In this document: in pieces, positions 34,151-43,600 of the stretch
Layout: each line of letters opens with the position of its first letter
Numbering within the stretch: position 1 is the stretch's first letter
Assembly (NCBI GenBank): GCA_002336105.1
Contig: DDEQ01000041.1
Coordinates: forward strand, 62,598 to 126,597
Direction: 5' to 3'
Length of the DNA: 64,000 bases
From: Chthonomonas sp. UBA1950
GTDB lineage: Bacteria; Armatimonadota; Fimbriimonadia; Fimbriimonadales; Fimbriimonadaceae
Notes under the pieces: generated by a model
Told to the model about the DNA's origin: nothing
Seen by the model: only the letters and a program-made list of their open reading frames with translations
The model's database searches: none
Position numbers and translations under genes: made by a program

Positions 34151-34604
34151 AGTTCTATTTAATGTATTGCTGCCATTGCTTCTTGCAGGTCTTGCGATGG
34201 AGAATTTGCAGTGGAAAAGGGAAGTTGAAGCCGATGATGATGTCAAATTGCTTTGCCAACGCGTTATTCAGGATTTCGACCGCTACGTTGATGGGCGGTC
34301 AGATATAGACTTGGTGGCAATGGCGCAAGCTAAGCAGGTAATGCTGGCTAGAAGAGCCTTGGGGGTGGACAAACCTGGCAAGGCGTTACTTCAGAAGTTG
34401 GTTAAGTTAGAGTTTAAGCCGGTTCGGTATATAGATTCGCTTCGTAGAGAAGCCAAAGTGAATGAAACTTACCAAGTTAAGAACGAGGGAAAGCCTGGTT
34501 CGAAGTACTGCGTAACTTGCATATATCGGTGTGTGAAAACTTCTGGGGCTTGGAAAGTCGAGAGTATAGATGAGGGACCTGTGAATTGGCTGAAATATGA
34601 TTGA
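34128..34604 (+). CDS. Hypothetical exported or anchored protein, partner of the preceding gene
   Basis: The 158-residue protein starts at GTG with GGGGG about 5 bases upstream. It has an N-terminal hydrophobic helix (about residues 8-26, FNVLLPLLLAGLAMENLQ) and then a charged helical part with KLLCQRVIQDFDRYVDG and a final CVTCIYRCVKTSGAWKVESI strand pattern. It is unrecognised. The 23-base overlap with the Tat-type gene upstream points to translational coupling and a joint function at the membrane. Confidence 0.6.
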   Translation: MRLKKIHKVLFNVLLPLLLAGLAMENLQWKREVEADDDVKLLCQRVIQDFDRYVDGRSDIDLVAMAQAKQVMLARRALGVDKPGKALLQKLVKLEFKPVRYIDSLRREAKVNETYQVKNEGKPGSKYCVTCIYRCVKTSGAWKVESIDEGPVNWLKYD

Positions 34605-34625
34605 TAAGATTATCAACTGAGTTTA

Positions 34626-35060
34626 TTAAATCCGAATAAATTCGCCGATGATCTCGTTGGTTTTGAGCATCTTGACATCATCTTCGTTGGGTCGATAGGG
34701 TCGATCCCGGTCGTTGTTGACAATGCACAAGAATCCTAACGGCTCATCGTTCGTCGCGCGAAATTGGTGCCACGTCTGCGGAGGAATGTGAACTACATCA
34801 TTCATTCCGACATCGGTGACTTTGTCACGGACTAAGACTTTTCCTGAGCCCCGAATGATCATGACGGCGTGCTGATGTTGGTGCTTTTCAAGCGTTGAGT
34901 GCCCTCCGGCTCCAACTTCAAAGTAGCGAAATTCGACGGGTAAATCGCCTTCGCCTTTGAACAAAACTTGCCGCGTTACGCTCTTAAATACGTTTCCGTC
35001 TTCCTTATATGGAAGGATGTCGACACCTTCCCAGGTGTACTCGTTTGAGTGTCGAATCAC
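34626..35060 (-). CDS. Cupin-domain protein
   Basis: The 144-residue protein has a single cupin barrel. Metal ligands are visible in EKHQHQHAVMIIRGSGKVLV (first motif) and IPPQTWHQFRATND (second motif). It probably binds a metal and a small molecule, and cannot be assigned to an enzyme. It is the last gene of a tight reverse operon (signal peptidase, VOC, GNAT, cupin) with gaps of 6-12 bases. Confidence 0.9.
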   Translation of the reverse strand: MIRHSNEYTWEGVDILPYKEDGNVFKSVTRQVLFKGEGDLPVEFRYFEVGAGGHSTLEKHQHQHAVMIIRGSGKVLVRDKVTDVGMNDVVHIPPQTWHQFRATNDEPLGFLCIVNNDRDRPYRPNEDDVKMLKTNEIIGEFIRI

Positions 35061-35072
35061 GCTATAAGGATA

Positions 35073-36023
35073 CTAGAAGTCGTCAAGAGAGTAGTGCTGC
35101 ATTCCTTGCGCCGAGAGGATGCTCATCAGATCGGACTCGGTAAACCCTTTGGCAATAGGTCTCCCCATCGCCCAACCGGTCTCGGTGTGTTTCACACCGG
35201 TTGTCAGCGGTGAAAGAGCCTCGTTGATGACGGTGTCATTTGGAACACTAATCTCGATTCGCTCAATCCCTTGACCAAGCATTTCGTCACGGATTTGATC
35301 AAAGAGCGCGCTCATAGCTTCTTGATCGCCACATGCCTCATGTAACCAAAGGTGTTGCTCATAAACGCCGGCGACAGCGTAGGCTTTCATTTCACCCTTC
35401 AGATAACAAGCCCAGGTCACCCGTTCTGGGTGCTCGATTCTCGCTCGAATGGCAATATCCCAATACCGCGAATCTCGAACATGGGCCATCGGTCTGTTTG
35501 TGTTGAATGACTCGTATAGGGGAGCCATCTGGTCAAAGGGCCAGACTCCGTGTTGACCCACGCGACGAACCTCAAACGGGGAATGTGCGGGAGTGCGGTC
35601 CTGAATAAAAGTCGCTTCTCGTCGCGGCATTGGGATGTTAACCCAACCGTATCGAGCGTAGTGCTGCGGGACGCCAGTGAACAACATGGACCAGGCACAC
35701 CCCTCTTCCTCCATCACTCGAATGGCATCTTTCAGTAGTTGACCGCTAAGTCCTCGCCCGCGATACGCGTCGTCGGTGGCGACACTTCCAATACCACCCA
35801 CTTTGAGCGGAGCGCCGTCGGCCCCGCCTTGATGCCGCATGAAAACGTCAACGGCAGCGACGATCTTGCCGTCCTCGATTGCAACCCGCGTGTGCTCTAG
35901 AGATCGGTCTGATGAACCGTCGTTTAGAGCATCAAAGATCCAACCGCAATCGCCGAAAACTCGAGTCCATAGGGACATCGCCTCGGGCCACTCACCTTCG
36001 CGTAGCGCACGAAATTCCGCCAT
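35073..36023 (-). CDS. GNAT-family N-acetyltransferase (Eis-like architecture)
   Basis: The 316-residue protein has an N-terminal acetyltransferase domain (about 1-140) with the acetyl-CoA loop VATDDAYRGRGLSGQLLKDA, and a second, weaker GNAT-like domain (about 180-300). The length and two-part layout resemble Eis-type enzymes that acetylate amines, though Eis is longer. No substrate can be named. It sits 12 bases upstream of the cupin gene and 9 after the VOC gene. Confidence 0.85.
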   Translation of the reverse strand: MAEFRALREGEWPEAMSLWTRVFGDCGWIFDALNDGSSDRSLEHTRVAIEDGKIVAAVDVFMRHQGGADGAPLKVGGIGSVATDDAYRGRGLSGQLLKDAIRVMEEEGCAWSMLFTGVPQHYARYGWVNIPMPRREATFIQDRTPAHSPFEVRRVGQHGVWPFDQMAPLYESFNTNRPMAHVRDSRYWDIAIRARIEHPERVTWACYLKGEMKAYAVAGVYEQHLWLHEACGDQEAMSALFDQIRDEMLGQGIERIEISVPNDTVINEALSPLTTGVKHTETGWAMGRPIAKGFTESDLMSILSAQGMQHYSLDDF

Positions 36024-36032
36024 GAGAGTAGT

Positions 36033-36425
36033 TTAAACCTTTGCTGACTCAATGAGTGCACAGACTGCGCCAGCAGGGTCCTGAATCACGCAGAACAACT
36101 GGTTACCAAGCACTCGTGGGCCATCAAGGACCTTGCCGCCCAACTCAACGCAGCTTTTGGTGCTTTGTTCAATATCATGGACTTCAATGTAGACCAACCA
36201 TTGAGGCGGAATCTGAGTGTTTACACCCTTTTGATGACAGATTCCAGCAACGCACTCCTCAGAATCTGGAGTGTTCATGGCGAAGTCCGAATAGCCGCCC
36301 ATATCAACTTCGGTATGGGTCCAACCGGCTACCTTCTCATAAAACGCACGAATAGCCGGAGCATCTTGGACAGTTAAGTCTTGCCAAACGATCTTTCCAA
36401 CAGCCATGCGGATATTATCCGCCAA
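36033..36425 (-). CDS. VOC-superfamily (glyoxalase/bleomycin-resistance-like) protein
   Basis: The 130-residue protein has the paired beta-alpha-beta-beta-beta layout of the vicinal oxygen chelate fold: GKIVWQDLTVQDAPAIRAFY, VAGWTHTEVD, LVYIEVHDIEQSTKSCVELG and VIQDPAGAVCALIE. Such proteins may be dioxygenases, isomerases or binding proteins, and the substrate is unknown. An internal Met at residue 7 is an alternative start. It is the second gene of the signal-peptidase operon. Confidence 0.88.
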   Translation of the reverse strand: MADNIRMAVGKIVWQDLTVQDAPAIRAFYEKVAGWTHTEVDMGGYSDFAMNTPDSEECVAGICHQKGVNTQIPPQWLVYIEVHDIEQSTKSCVELGGKVLDGPRVLGNQLFCVIQDPAGAVCALIESAKV

Positions 36426-36431
36426 TCGTGA

Positions 36432-36944
36432 TCAAAGACGAGCGATGGACTGGCCAGAATGATTCACAGCATCCGTTACAACCGGAATCTCATCGGCGCC
36501 GCCACGACTGTCTAGAACCTTGCCGATTACGTCTTTGACTTTGATCGGACCGTATGTCCTTGAATCTACCGAAACAGATAGATTGTCGCCTAGCACGTAG
36601 ATCTGACCTTCGGGAACACACACTGTTTTTGAAGGCACCTTGTGATGAGTTACGTAGCGAAACTGCATCTCATTTTGGGGGATGAAGGTGTTGTTCAAGA
36701 TCGTGTACTCCTTGAAACGGTCCCCGCCAACAAAAGCGACACGCTTGATCATTCGCTCATTGTTTCGCTGGAATACGACAACATCGCCCGGATGAATCTT
36801 ACCGACGTATTTTGTCGTAACTGTGACTTCGCCACTGTGGAAAATGGGAGCCATAGAGTCTCCGACCACGACGAGAGGTGTGAGGGGCTGCAAAATGCCA
36901 AGACCAAGAGCACCTGCCGCCCATAGAATGGGTTTTCGAGTCAT
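36432..36944 (-). CDS. lepB: Signal peptidase I (S26)
   Basis: This cleaves signal peptides on the outer side of the inner membrane. The 170-residue protein has one N-terminal membrane segment (about 8-27), the catalytic Ser30 in VVGDSMAPIF and the general base Lys67 in MIKRVAFVGGD, plus VLGDNLSVSVDSRTYGPI (box E). The 37-residue Ser-Lys spacing fits a short Gram-positive-like form. It heads the operon with VOC, GNAT and cupin genes, which is an unusual setting; another lepB may exist elsewhere. Confidence 0.93.
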   Translation of the reverse strand: MTRKPILWAAGALGLGILQPLTPLVVVGDSMAPIFHSGEVTVTTKYVGKIHPGDVVVFQRNNERMIKRVAFVGGDRFKEYTILNNTFIPQNEMQFRYVTHHKVPSKTVCVPEGQIYVLGDNLSVSVDSRTYGPIKVKDVIGKVLDSRGGADEIPVVTDAVNHSGQSIARL

Positions 36945-37037
36945 TGTTTTCTCCGATCAACAACGGCCTCGTTGCTCTTACAGAACGTCTTTGGTTATTA
37001 CAATATACGATGGATTTTGCGTCTCCGGTCGCAATAA

Positions 37038-37643
37038 TTAGAGCTTTCTAACTATTCTATATGTATCGGAAATTTCCTTAGCATCCTTCAGATCGAGAAA
37101 GGCTTGATCTCTCAGAGCTTTGATTCCGCCCAAATGCTGCATCGGGTCATTCGTGGAATAGTAGGTGTCTAGAATCGCAAAGTACCGATTAAGGTCTTCT
37201 TCAGGAAACCGGTTTTTATGTGCCTGCCATTTCCGAAAGCTCTTTTCAAAGCTATCGCTCGAAGTCAGGAACGTCGAAACGAAATCTGAAATAACCCCGA
37301 GTCCCCAAAACCCGGAAACCCAGCCGACCCATAGGTAGGTTGGGTCTGTGAATAGGTTGATAGCGAGAAGAACCAAGTTCGTCCCGATGTAGTTAGACAG
37401 CCGAGAATAAAATCCGCGTCGACTCTTCCGAATGAACTCCTTCCTGTCTGCGCTTTCTTGATTAGCAGCCAGGACTGATTTCTCAGCCAATTCAAGGGCG
37501 TCTGGGGTGACTCCTAACTCGGCCGCCATCTCGATCAGCCTTTGGCGATCTACGGCTCCCGTGGGCGTCTGGAGCTTAACAGCTGCTTTCAGAATCTGCT
37601 CTGCTTCTTCGTCGCTGTAAAACTGTTGACCACCTGCCGCCAT
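37038..37643 (-). CDS. 2TM-domain protein
   Basis: The 201-residue protein has a soluble N-terminus (about 1-60, DEEAEQILKAAVKLQ, a SHOCT-like region), two hydrophobic segments (about 77-95 and 100-122) with LVLLAINLFTDPTYLWVGW between them, and a helical C-terminus. The double hairpin is the 2TM domain seen in bacterial sensor or envelope proteins. Specific role unknown. It ends 93 bases before the signal-peptidase gene on the same strand. Confidence 0.75.
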   Translation of the reverse strand: MAAGGQQFYSDEEAEQILKAAVKLQTPTGAVDRQRLIEMAAELGVTPDALELAEKSVLAANQESADRKEFIRKSRRGFYSRLSNYIGTNLVLLAINLFTDPTYLWVGWVSGFWGLGVISDFVSTFLTSSDSFEKSFRKWQAHKNRFPEEDLNRYFAILDTYYSTNDPMQHLGGIKALRDQAFLDLKDAKEISDTYRIVRKL

Positions 37644-37699
37644 CGCATTTCATTATGCGTTGACTCTTACCAATTCCGGAATCGGGCAAACTCAATCTC

Positions 37700-38053
37700 A
37701 TGCGAAAGAAGGCTGCGGAAACGCGAGTGTATCGACAGGAGATGAACGACAAGATCCTAGGTGCCGGGTTTAAAGACTACAACCGTTTTTTTGCTCTAGA
37801 CTCAAACGCGTATCAAGAAGGTGCGATCTCGGTCAAATACAAGGAGTTGATGGGACTGGTTGGATCGATGGTCTTGCGCTGTAACGATTGCATCTTCTAT
37901 CACCTGGATCGCTGCGTAACCGAAGGATGTACTCGGGATGAGCTCAACGAGGCAATGAACATTGCGCTGGTCATCGGTGGCAGCATCGTGATCCCTCATT
38001 TGCGCTATGCGTTTGAAGTTTTGGACGAGTTGTTCGCTACGACTTCTGAATAG
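37700..38053 (+). CDS. AhpD-like carboxymuconolactone decarboxylase family protein
   Basis: The 117-residue all-helical protein has the AhpD redox motif C-x-x-C-x-x-x-H in RCNDCIFYHLDRCV, and SVKYKELMGLVGSMVL, typical of the family. AhpD-like proteins reduce peroxidase partners, but other members are decarboxylases, so a peroxidase-linked role is an inference. It is 18 bases upstream of the M28 peptidase gene. Confidence 0.9.
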   Translation: MRKKAAETRVYRQEMNDKILGAGFKDYNRFFALDSNAYQEGAISVKYKELMGLVGSMVLRCNDCIFYHLDRCVTEGCTRDELNEAMNIALVIGGSIVIPHLRYAFEVLDELFATTSE

Positions 38054-38071
38054 CTGTCGCATAATGGTCGG

Positions 38072-39424
38072 GTGCGGTTTCTTCCATTCGCCATCCTCGC
38101 CTTTGTTCCTGTAATCGTGGTCGCTGACGGTCCGTCGGCGCTGGATCGCCTTCGTGATCGCGGTATGACGGAACAAGGCGCATATAAGCTACTCAAGGAA
38201 TTAACCGACATCGGTCCGCGTCCTTCCGGCTCTGATAACGCTGCAAAAGCTGTTCAGTGGGGCCAACAAACCATGAAGTCGCTTGGTTTTCAAAACGTGC
38301 GACTTGTGCCTTGCTCGGTTCCGCATTGGGAACGAGGGATCGTGGAGACGGTTGAGGTGGCAGGTTCCGAACTCAAGCTGAACGCGTGTGCGTTAGGAAT
38401 GAGTCCCGGAACGCCGGAAGATGGCGTCACCGCCCAAGTCGTTCTGGTGAAGTCAGTTGCTGAAGCGGAAAAACTCGGGAGCAAGCTCAAAGGCAATATC
38501 GTTTTCTTCACTGGCCCGATGGATCAAACCTACATTCACACCGGAGGAGCATATGGCGCGGCCGGTTCGCAGAGGTTTCGTGGACCAGCCGTAGCCGCGA
38601 AGCTCGGTGCAGTGGCAACCATCATCCGTTCTCTGAGTACTGCTGATGACGATGTTCCGCATACAGGTGTGACGCAATTTAGCGAAGGCGAACCCAAGGT
38701 TCCGGCTGCTGCCCTAGGCGTTCAGAGTGCCATTTCACTAAGCAACTATCTCAAAGATAATCCGCAAGCTAAGGTGACATTGAAGCTGAGCTGTAAAGTT
38801 CTGCCCGATGTTATGTCGGCCAACGTCGTTGGTGAGATCGTTGGTTCAACCAAACCTAACGAGGTTGTTGTCATGGGTGGACACTTGGATAGTTGGGACA
38901 AGGGAACGGGAGCTCACGATGATGGTGCAGGAATCGTTCACTCACTCGAAGCTTTGCGGCTCTTGAAGAACAGCGGGCTAAAGCCATCGCGCACCATTCG
39001 GGTCGTTCTCTTTATGAATGAAGAGATCAGTGGCACTGGTGCCGCCGCCTACCTGGCTTATGCCAAGACCGAAAAGAAGAAGCACTATGCCGCAATTGAA
39101 AGCGACTCGGGTGGTTTCGCACCACGAGGTTTTTCTGCTTCGGTGAAAGGTGCAGAGTTGGCACATGTTCAAAGCTGGTTGCCAATGCTAAGAACCGTTG
39201 AAGTCGATCAAATCACAGGTGGTGGCGGTGGCGGAGCCGATGTGGGTCCGCTCCGAGAAATCGGGGCCAAATTATTCGGCCTAGAACCCGAAATGCAGCG
39301 CTACTTCGATCTCCATCACAGCGACAACGATACCATCGAGCGAGTGCATCCGAGAGAGCTTGAGCTTGGCGCAATCAGCATGGCTATGCTCGCCTGGTAT
39401 TTGTCGGAGAGTAAGACTCACTAA
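38072..39424 (+). CDS. Exported M28-family zinc aminopeptidase
   Basis: The 450-residue protein starts at GTG with a signal peptide (RFLPFAILAFVPVIVVADG). The metal site is visible: His271 in GGHLDSWDKGTG, Asp283 in AHDDGAG, Glu-Glu in MNEEISGTG, Asp in ESDSGGFAP and His in LHHSDNDT. A protease-associated insert lies about residues 110-230. It removes amino-terminal residues from peptides outside the cytoplasm. The preceding AhpD-like gene is 18 bases upstream. Confidence 0.94.
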   Translation: MRFLPFAILAFVPVIVVADGPSALDRLRDRGMTEQGAYKLLKELTDIGPRPSGSDNAAKAVQWGQQTMKSLGFQNVRLVPCSVPHWERGIVETVEVAGSELKLNACALGMSPGTPEDGVTAQVVLVKSVAEAEKLGSKLKGNIVFFTGPMDQTYIHTGGAYGAAGSQRFRGPAVAAKLGAVATIIRSLSTADDDVPHTGVTQFSEGEPKVPAAALGVQSAISLSNYLKDNPQAKVTLKLSCKVLPDVMSANVVGEIVGSTKPNEVVVMGGHLDSWDKGTGAHDDGAGIVHSLEALRLLKNSGLKPSRTIRVVLFMNEEISGTGAAAYLAYAKTEKKKHYAAIESDSGGFAPRGFSASVKGAELAHVQSWLPMLRTVEVDQITGGGGGGADVGPLREIGAKLFGLEPEMQRYFDLHHSDNDTIERVHPRELELGAISMAMLAWYLSESKTH

Positions 39425-39493
39425 TTTGCGGGCTTAATATCACTTTTTCATCACTCTGGCATTATCCAATTTCGGCAACGGTAAACCGTGGCC

Positions 39494-40618
39494 ATGAACA
39501 TTGGGGTCATATTAAGCATTGCCAGCTTCGTCATTTCATCGTCGAATAGTGCTGCCGTTTCAGATGGCCCAGTCGTTAAGGTTTCTGCCAAACGACTTGA
39601 GCGCCTGAGCAAGGGCACGAATGTTTGTAACTGGTTCCGTTTCCCGGGATCGACAACCGACGAATACTATGAGGACTATATTTCTGATTCAGAAATGAAA
39701 TCCATGCGAAAGATGGGCATCAGGCATGTTCGCCTTTGCGTCGCTCCTCAGATCGTCATGGATTACGAGTCGGGACGCGTGAAAGCACGTGAGTGGATCT
39801 ACGTTGAGGACGCAATTGACAGGTTTATCGACCAAGACATCGCTGTTGTGTTGGATATTCACAACGAAGATCGCTCCATCGAAAACAACCCAACTTGGCA
39901 GACGAATTTTGTTCGCTTCTGGAAGATCGTCTCGAAGAGGTTGAAGAGGCGGAATCCTGACATGGTCTTCTTTGAGCCGATCAATGAGCCTGTCTTTGAT
40001 GGCAAAGAAAGCGAATGGTTTAGGTTCAACAAAAGGATCGTAGCCGCAATCCGGGAGAGTGCGCCGAAGAATACTCTGATCGTATCTGGTCCAAATTGGG
40101 GCGGCATTGAAGGACTTCGAAAGATGAAACCGCTCCCAGACTGGAACATCGTTTACTCGTTCCATTTCTATGAGCCGTTTACATTTACCCATCAAGGAGC
40201 GGGCTGGACTGGAGCCGCAGTCAAGCCTCTCCATGACGTACCGTACCCTTCATCGCCAGAGAATGTTGCTCCGCTTCTTTCTGGTTTACCGAACGATACA
40301 GCTTCAATGCTCAAGTCGTATGGCGATAGTCGATGGTCGATGGCTAAGATGAAATCTGAGTTTGCAAAGGCAGTTGAATGGGGCCAAAGGAACAATGTGC
40401 CGCTGTATTGCGGCGAGTTTGGCGTAATTCCGAAGAACCCTAAGCGAGAATCGAGAGTCAATTGGTTTCAGGACTTCGGCGAAATCCTTCGGGCTCACAA
40501 GGTCGGTTGGGCTGTTTGGGGTTGGGAAGAAGGTTTTGGTCTTCATCGAAGCATCAACAATGGAAAGATAAAAGTTGACGACGCGGTCGCGAAATCTCTC
40601 GGGCTACGAATGCCCTGA
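39494..40618 (+). CDS. GH5-family glycoside hydrolase (endo-beta-glucanase type), exported
   Basis: The start at ATG 39494 gives 374 residues with a signal peptide (NIGVILSIASFVISSSNS). A GTG six bases upstream is the alternative. The barrel shows the two catalytic glutamates: the acid/base in FFEPINEPVFDG and the nucleophile in LYCGEFGVIPKN, with AVVLDIHNEDR and WAVWGWEEGFG around the site. It probably hydrolyses beta-linked glucans or mannans; the exact subfamily is uncertain. A perfect hairpin follows. Confidence 0.92.
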   Translation: MNIGVILSIASFVISSSNSAAVSDGPVVKVSAKRLERLSKGTNVCNWFRFPGSTTDEYYEDYISDSEMKSMRKMGIRHVRLCVAPQIVMDYESGRVKAREWIYVEDAIDRFIDQDIAVVLDIHNEDRSIENNPTWQTNFVRFWKIVSKRLKRRNPDMVFFEPINEPVFDGKESEWFRFNKRIVAAIRESAPKNTLIVSGPNWGGIEGLRKMKPLPDWNIVYSFHFYEPFTFTHQGAGWTGAAVKPLHDVPYPSSPENVAPLLSGLPNDTASMLKSYGDSRWSMAKMKSEFAKAVEWGQRNNVPLYCGEFGVIPKNPKRESRVNWFQDFGEILRAHKVGWAVWGWEEGFGLHRSINNGKIKVDDAVAKSLGLRMP

Positions 40619-40628
40619 TAAAAGTGGG

Positions 40629-40664
40629 ATTGGCACTTCTCCGGTAAGGACGAGAAGTGCCAAT
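40629..40664. terminator. Perfect 13-bp hairpin between convergent GH5 and kinase genes
   Basis: ATTGGCACTTCTC (40629-40641) and GAGAAGTGCCAAT (40652-40664) form a perfect stem with a 10-base loop. It lies between two convergent stop codons. No strong T-run is present. Confidence 0.65.
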
Positions 40665-40666
40665 CG

Positions 40667-43600
40667 TTACTTGCCGATAGTGAACTTGAAGGTGGCGCCA
40701 TGTTGCGGTTCTGAGGTCGCCGTGATAGTTCCAGAGTGACGTCGAATAATCCGGGCGACAGTCGCTAGTCCGATTCCCAAGCCAGGGAAATCCTCCTGGC
40801 GGTGAAGACGCTGGAAAGGTTCAAACAAGTTTGAAGCATATTCACTATTGAACCCATCCCCATTGTCCGAGACGCAGTAGTAGTCAACTCCATCGGATAT
40901 TTCTTTGTAAAACCGGATCTTGGCGTTGGCGGTCTTGGACGTGTACTTGACGGCATTCTCAAGAAGGTTCTGCATAACGGTATTGATCATGTTAGGATCA
41001 GCCTCTACAGTTATCCCAGGTTCAATATCCCAATTAATCGAACGATTATCGATTACTTTTGAAAAAATCCTGGACAACTCAGTGGCTATTTCGGAAAGAT
41101 CCACACTGGTCACCGTCAACGGGCCTTGTACGCTACGTGACAACTTAAGCAACCCATCAATCAACTCACTCATCCGTTTTACCGAACGAACAATTGGAGT
41201 GATGTATTCGTCTACTGCAGTGACACCAATTTCGCTGAGCTGATCCTGCAATACAGCACAGAAACCACTTACTGCTCTAAGCGGCGCACGTAAATCATGA
41301 GCGACCGCGTAGGTAAATGCCTCAAGTTCCTTGTTGATATGCTCTAGGGACTTTTCTGTAGCTTTAAGTTTGCTGACATCATAAGCATAGATGTAAAAGC
41401 CCTTTACTTCATCATTCTGATCGATGTCTGGGATAAAGTAAGTTAGTGTTGGGATTCCTTCGGGGCGAGATTCAGTAAAAATCTTCAGTTCGAATGTTTG
41501 CTGTTCACCACAGAGGGCACCTTCTACATAGGGTTGGCTCACCACATAAGATGGTCCAAGTATATCAGCTAATGATTTTCCCTTTAATTGATTAGGTTCA
41601 GTATTAAACCATTTACCTAGTTCAATATTAGCAAATCGATTCTCAAGATTTTTGTTGACGTATGCCACCATTGATGGCATAGAATCTATTACATTTTGTG
41701 TTTGACGTCTGGTCTTCTCTAACTCCGCATTGAGCCTCTCTAAAGAAGCTTGCGTTTCCTTCTGGGTGGTGATATCAAATCCTAGGACGTAGAATCCCTG
41801 AATTTCACCGTTGTTAATATCTGGGACATAGTGGATAAGGACGTGCCGGTCTAGCTGCCCACTTTGATCGAGCATCGTCCGTTCGAAATGCTGTGGAGAT
41901 CCTTTCAGCACAGATTCAAATCGGTGTTCGTTTGCCCGCATGGTTTCCTCACCGAGGATCTCGCTGACATGCATTCCATACAACTGCTCGGCACTGATTC
42001 CAATCCAGTCCTCGTAGGCGTAGTTTGCGAACCGATTTCTGAGATTTCGGTCATAATATCCGATTAGTCCCGGAATATTGTTAAGTATATTGGCAAGATG
42101 CCGTCTTGACCTATCCAGATCTTGATTGGTCTCCTCAAGCTTCCTTTGGACTTTCCATTGGTCAGAAATATCGATGGCAAGTATATAAAAACCTACAACC
42201 TTATCATTGACAATATCTGGCACATAATGCGTTACTGTGTGACGAATAGGTGTTTCAGCATCGTTTCCAAATTGCCTCTGGAAAGTTTGGCTTTTGCCGA
42301 GAAGTGCTTGATTAATATATGGTTCAGCTTCGACGAAACGCTGTTCACCAAGTATTTCTCGGATATTTTTACCCATGATCTCCTCTGGTTGCCATCCGAG
42401 CCAGTTAAAGTAAGCATAATTTGCGAACCTATTTCTTAAATTTACATCGTAGTATCCGACTAAGCATGGGACATTATCAAGAATGTGTCGGAGATCCCGA
42501 TGAGCTTGCTCTAGAAGTAGGTTTGAGTGAGTGAGTGCCTCTTTTGTGCGAGCTATATCTGTAATATCAAATATTACGGTGTGGAAGCCGAATACTTTTC
42601 CATCGACAATATCTGGTATCAGGCTGACATCAGCTGATCTCACTCCTGAACCTTCTAACGAGGGGATCGGATACTCGTACCTCTGAGGGACACCGGCAAG
42701 AACAGACTCGATATATTGAATATTCTCTGAATAGTACTCCCCAAAAACTTCGCTAATGTGCGGATGGTCTTTGTGATTAAGATCTATACCTAACCAGGTT
42801 GTGTGTGCCTTGTTGAGGTATCGAGCATTTCTATTCAAATCGTATGAACCCACTGCATATGGAATTGCATCGAGAATACAGTTGATATCATGTCTAGTCT
42901 GTTCAAGTTCTATCCTTGTTTCGGTTAAACTAGCCTCCATCTGTTTCTGGGTAGTGATATCAAATACGAGGACGTATATTCCCTCAACCGAGCCCTTTAT
43001 TTCATTTGGAACGTAGTGAACCAAGACGTGCCGAACTGCATCTTCCTCGGATAGGTAACGACTGTCTTCAAAGACAACGGTTTCGCCAGCGTAGGCGGCA
43101 TCAAGATTGCCTTTTCGACGGTTGTAGGTATCCTCGCCAAGAATGTCTTTTGCCGATCGCCCTATGATTTGGTCTTCAGTCATTCCAAACCAATTGGCGC
43201 AAGACTTATTTGCAAATTGAATATGGAAGTTTTTGTCCCAGTAGCTGATTTGGAGCGGAGCCGCATCAAGAATTGCCTTTAAGGCTCTCTGAGCTTCTTC
43301 CTTTTCGGCTGTCCTGAGTTGCACACGCTCCTCAAGTTCGTGATTAATAGAAAGTAGAGCTTGTCTGGTCGTGACCAAGTCAGTAATATCTTGTAGTGCG
43401 CCTTGAAGACGAACGACCTTTCCGTTGCGGATGATCGGTTCACATGATGTCCGCACGTACTTCCGAACCCCACGGGCTGATTTGAATTCGAGTTCTAAGT
43501 CGTACGGTATGCCGCGAGTTATTGCCAGCTCAACGGCTTCTTCGATCTTTTTTCTGCTTTCACCAACGTAAAAGTCGAAGCCTCTTATTCCACCAACGGC

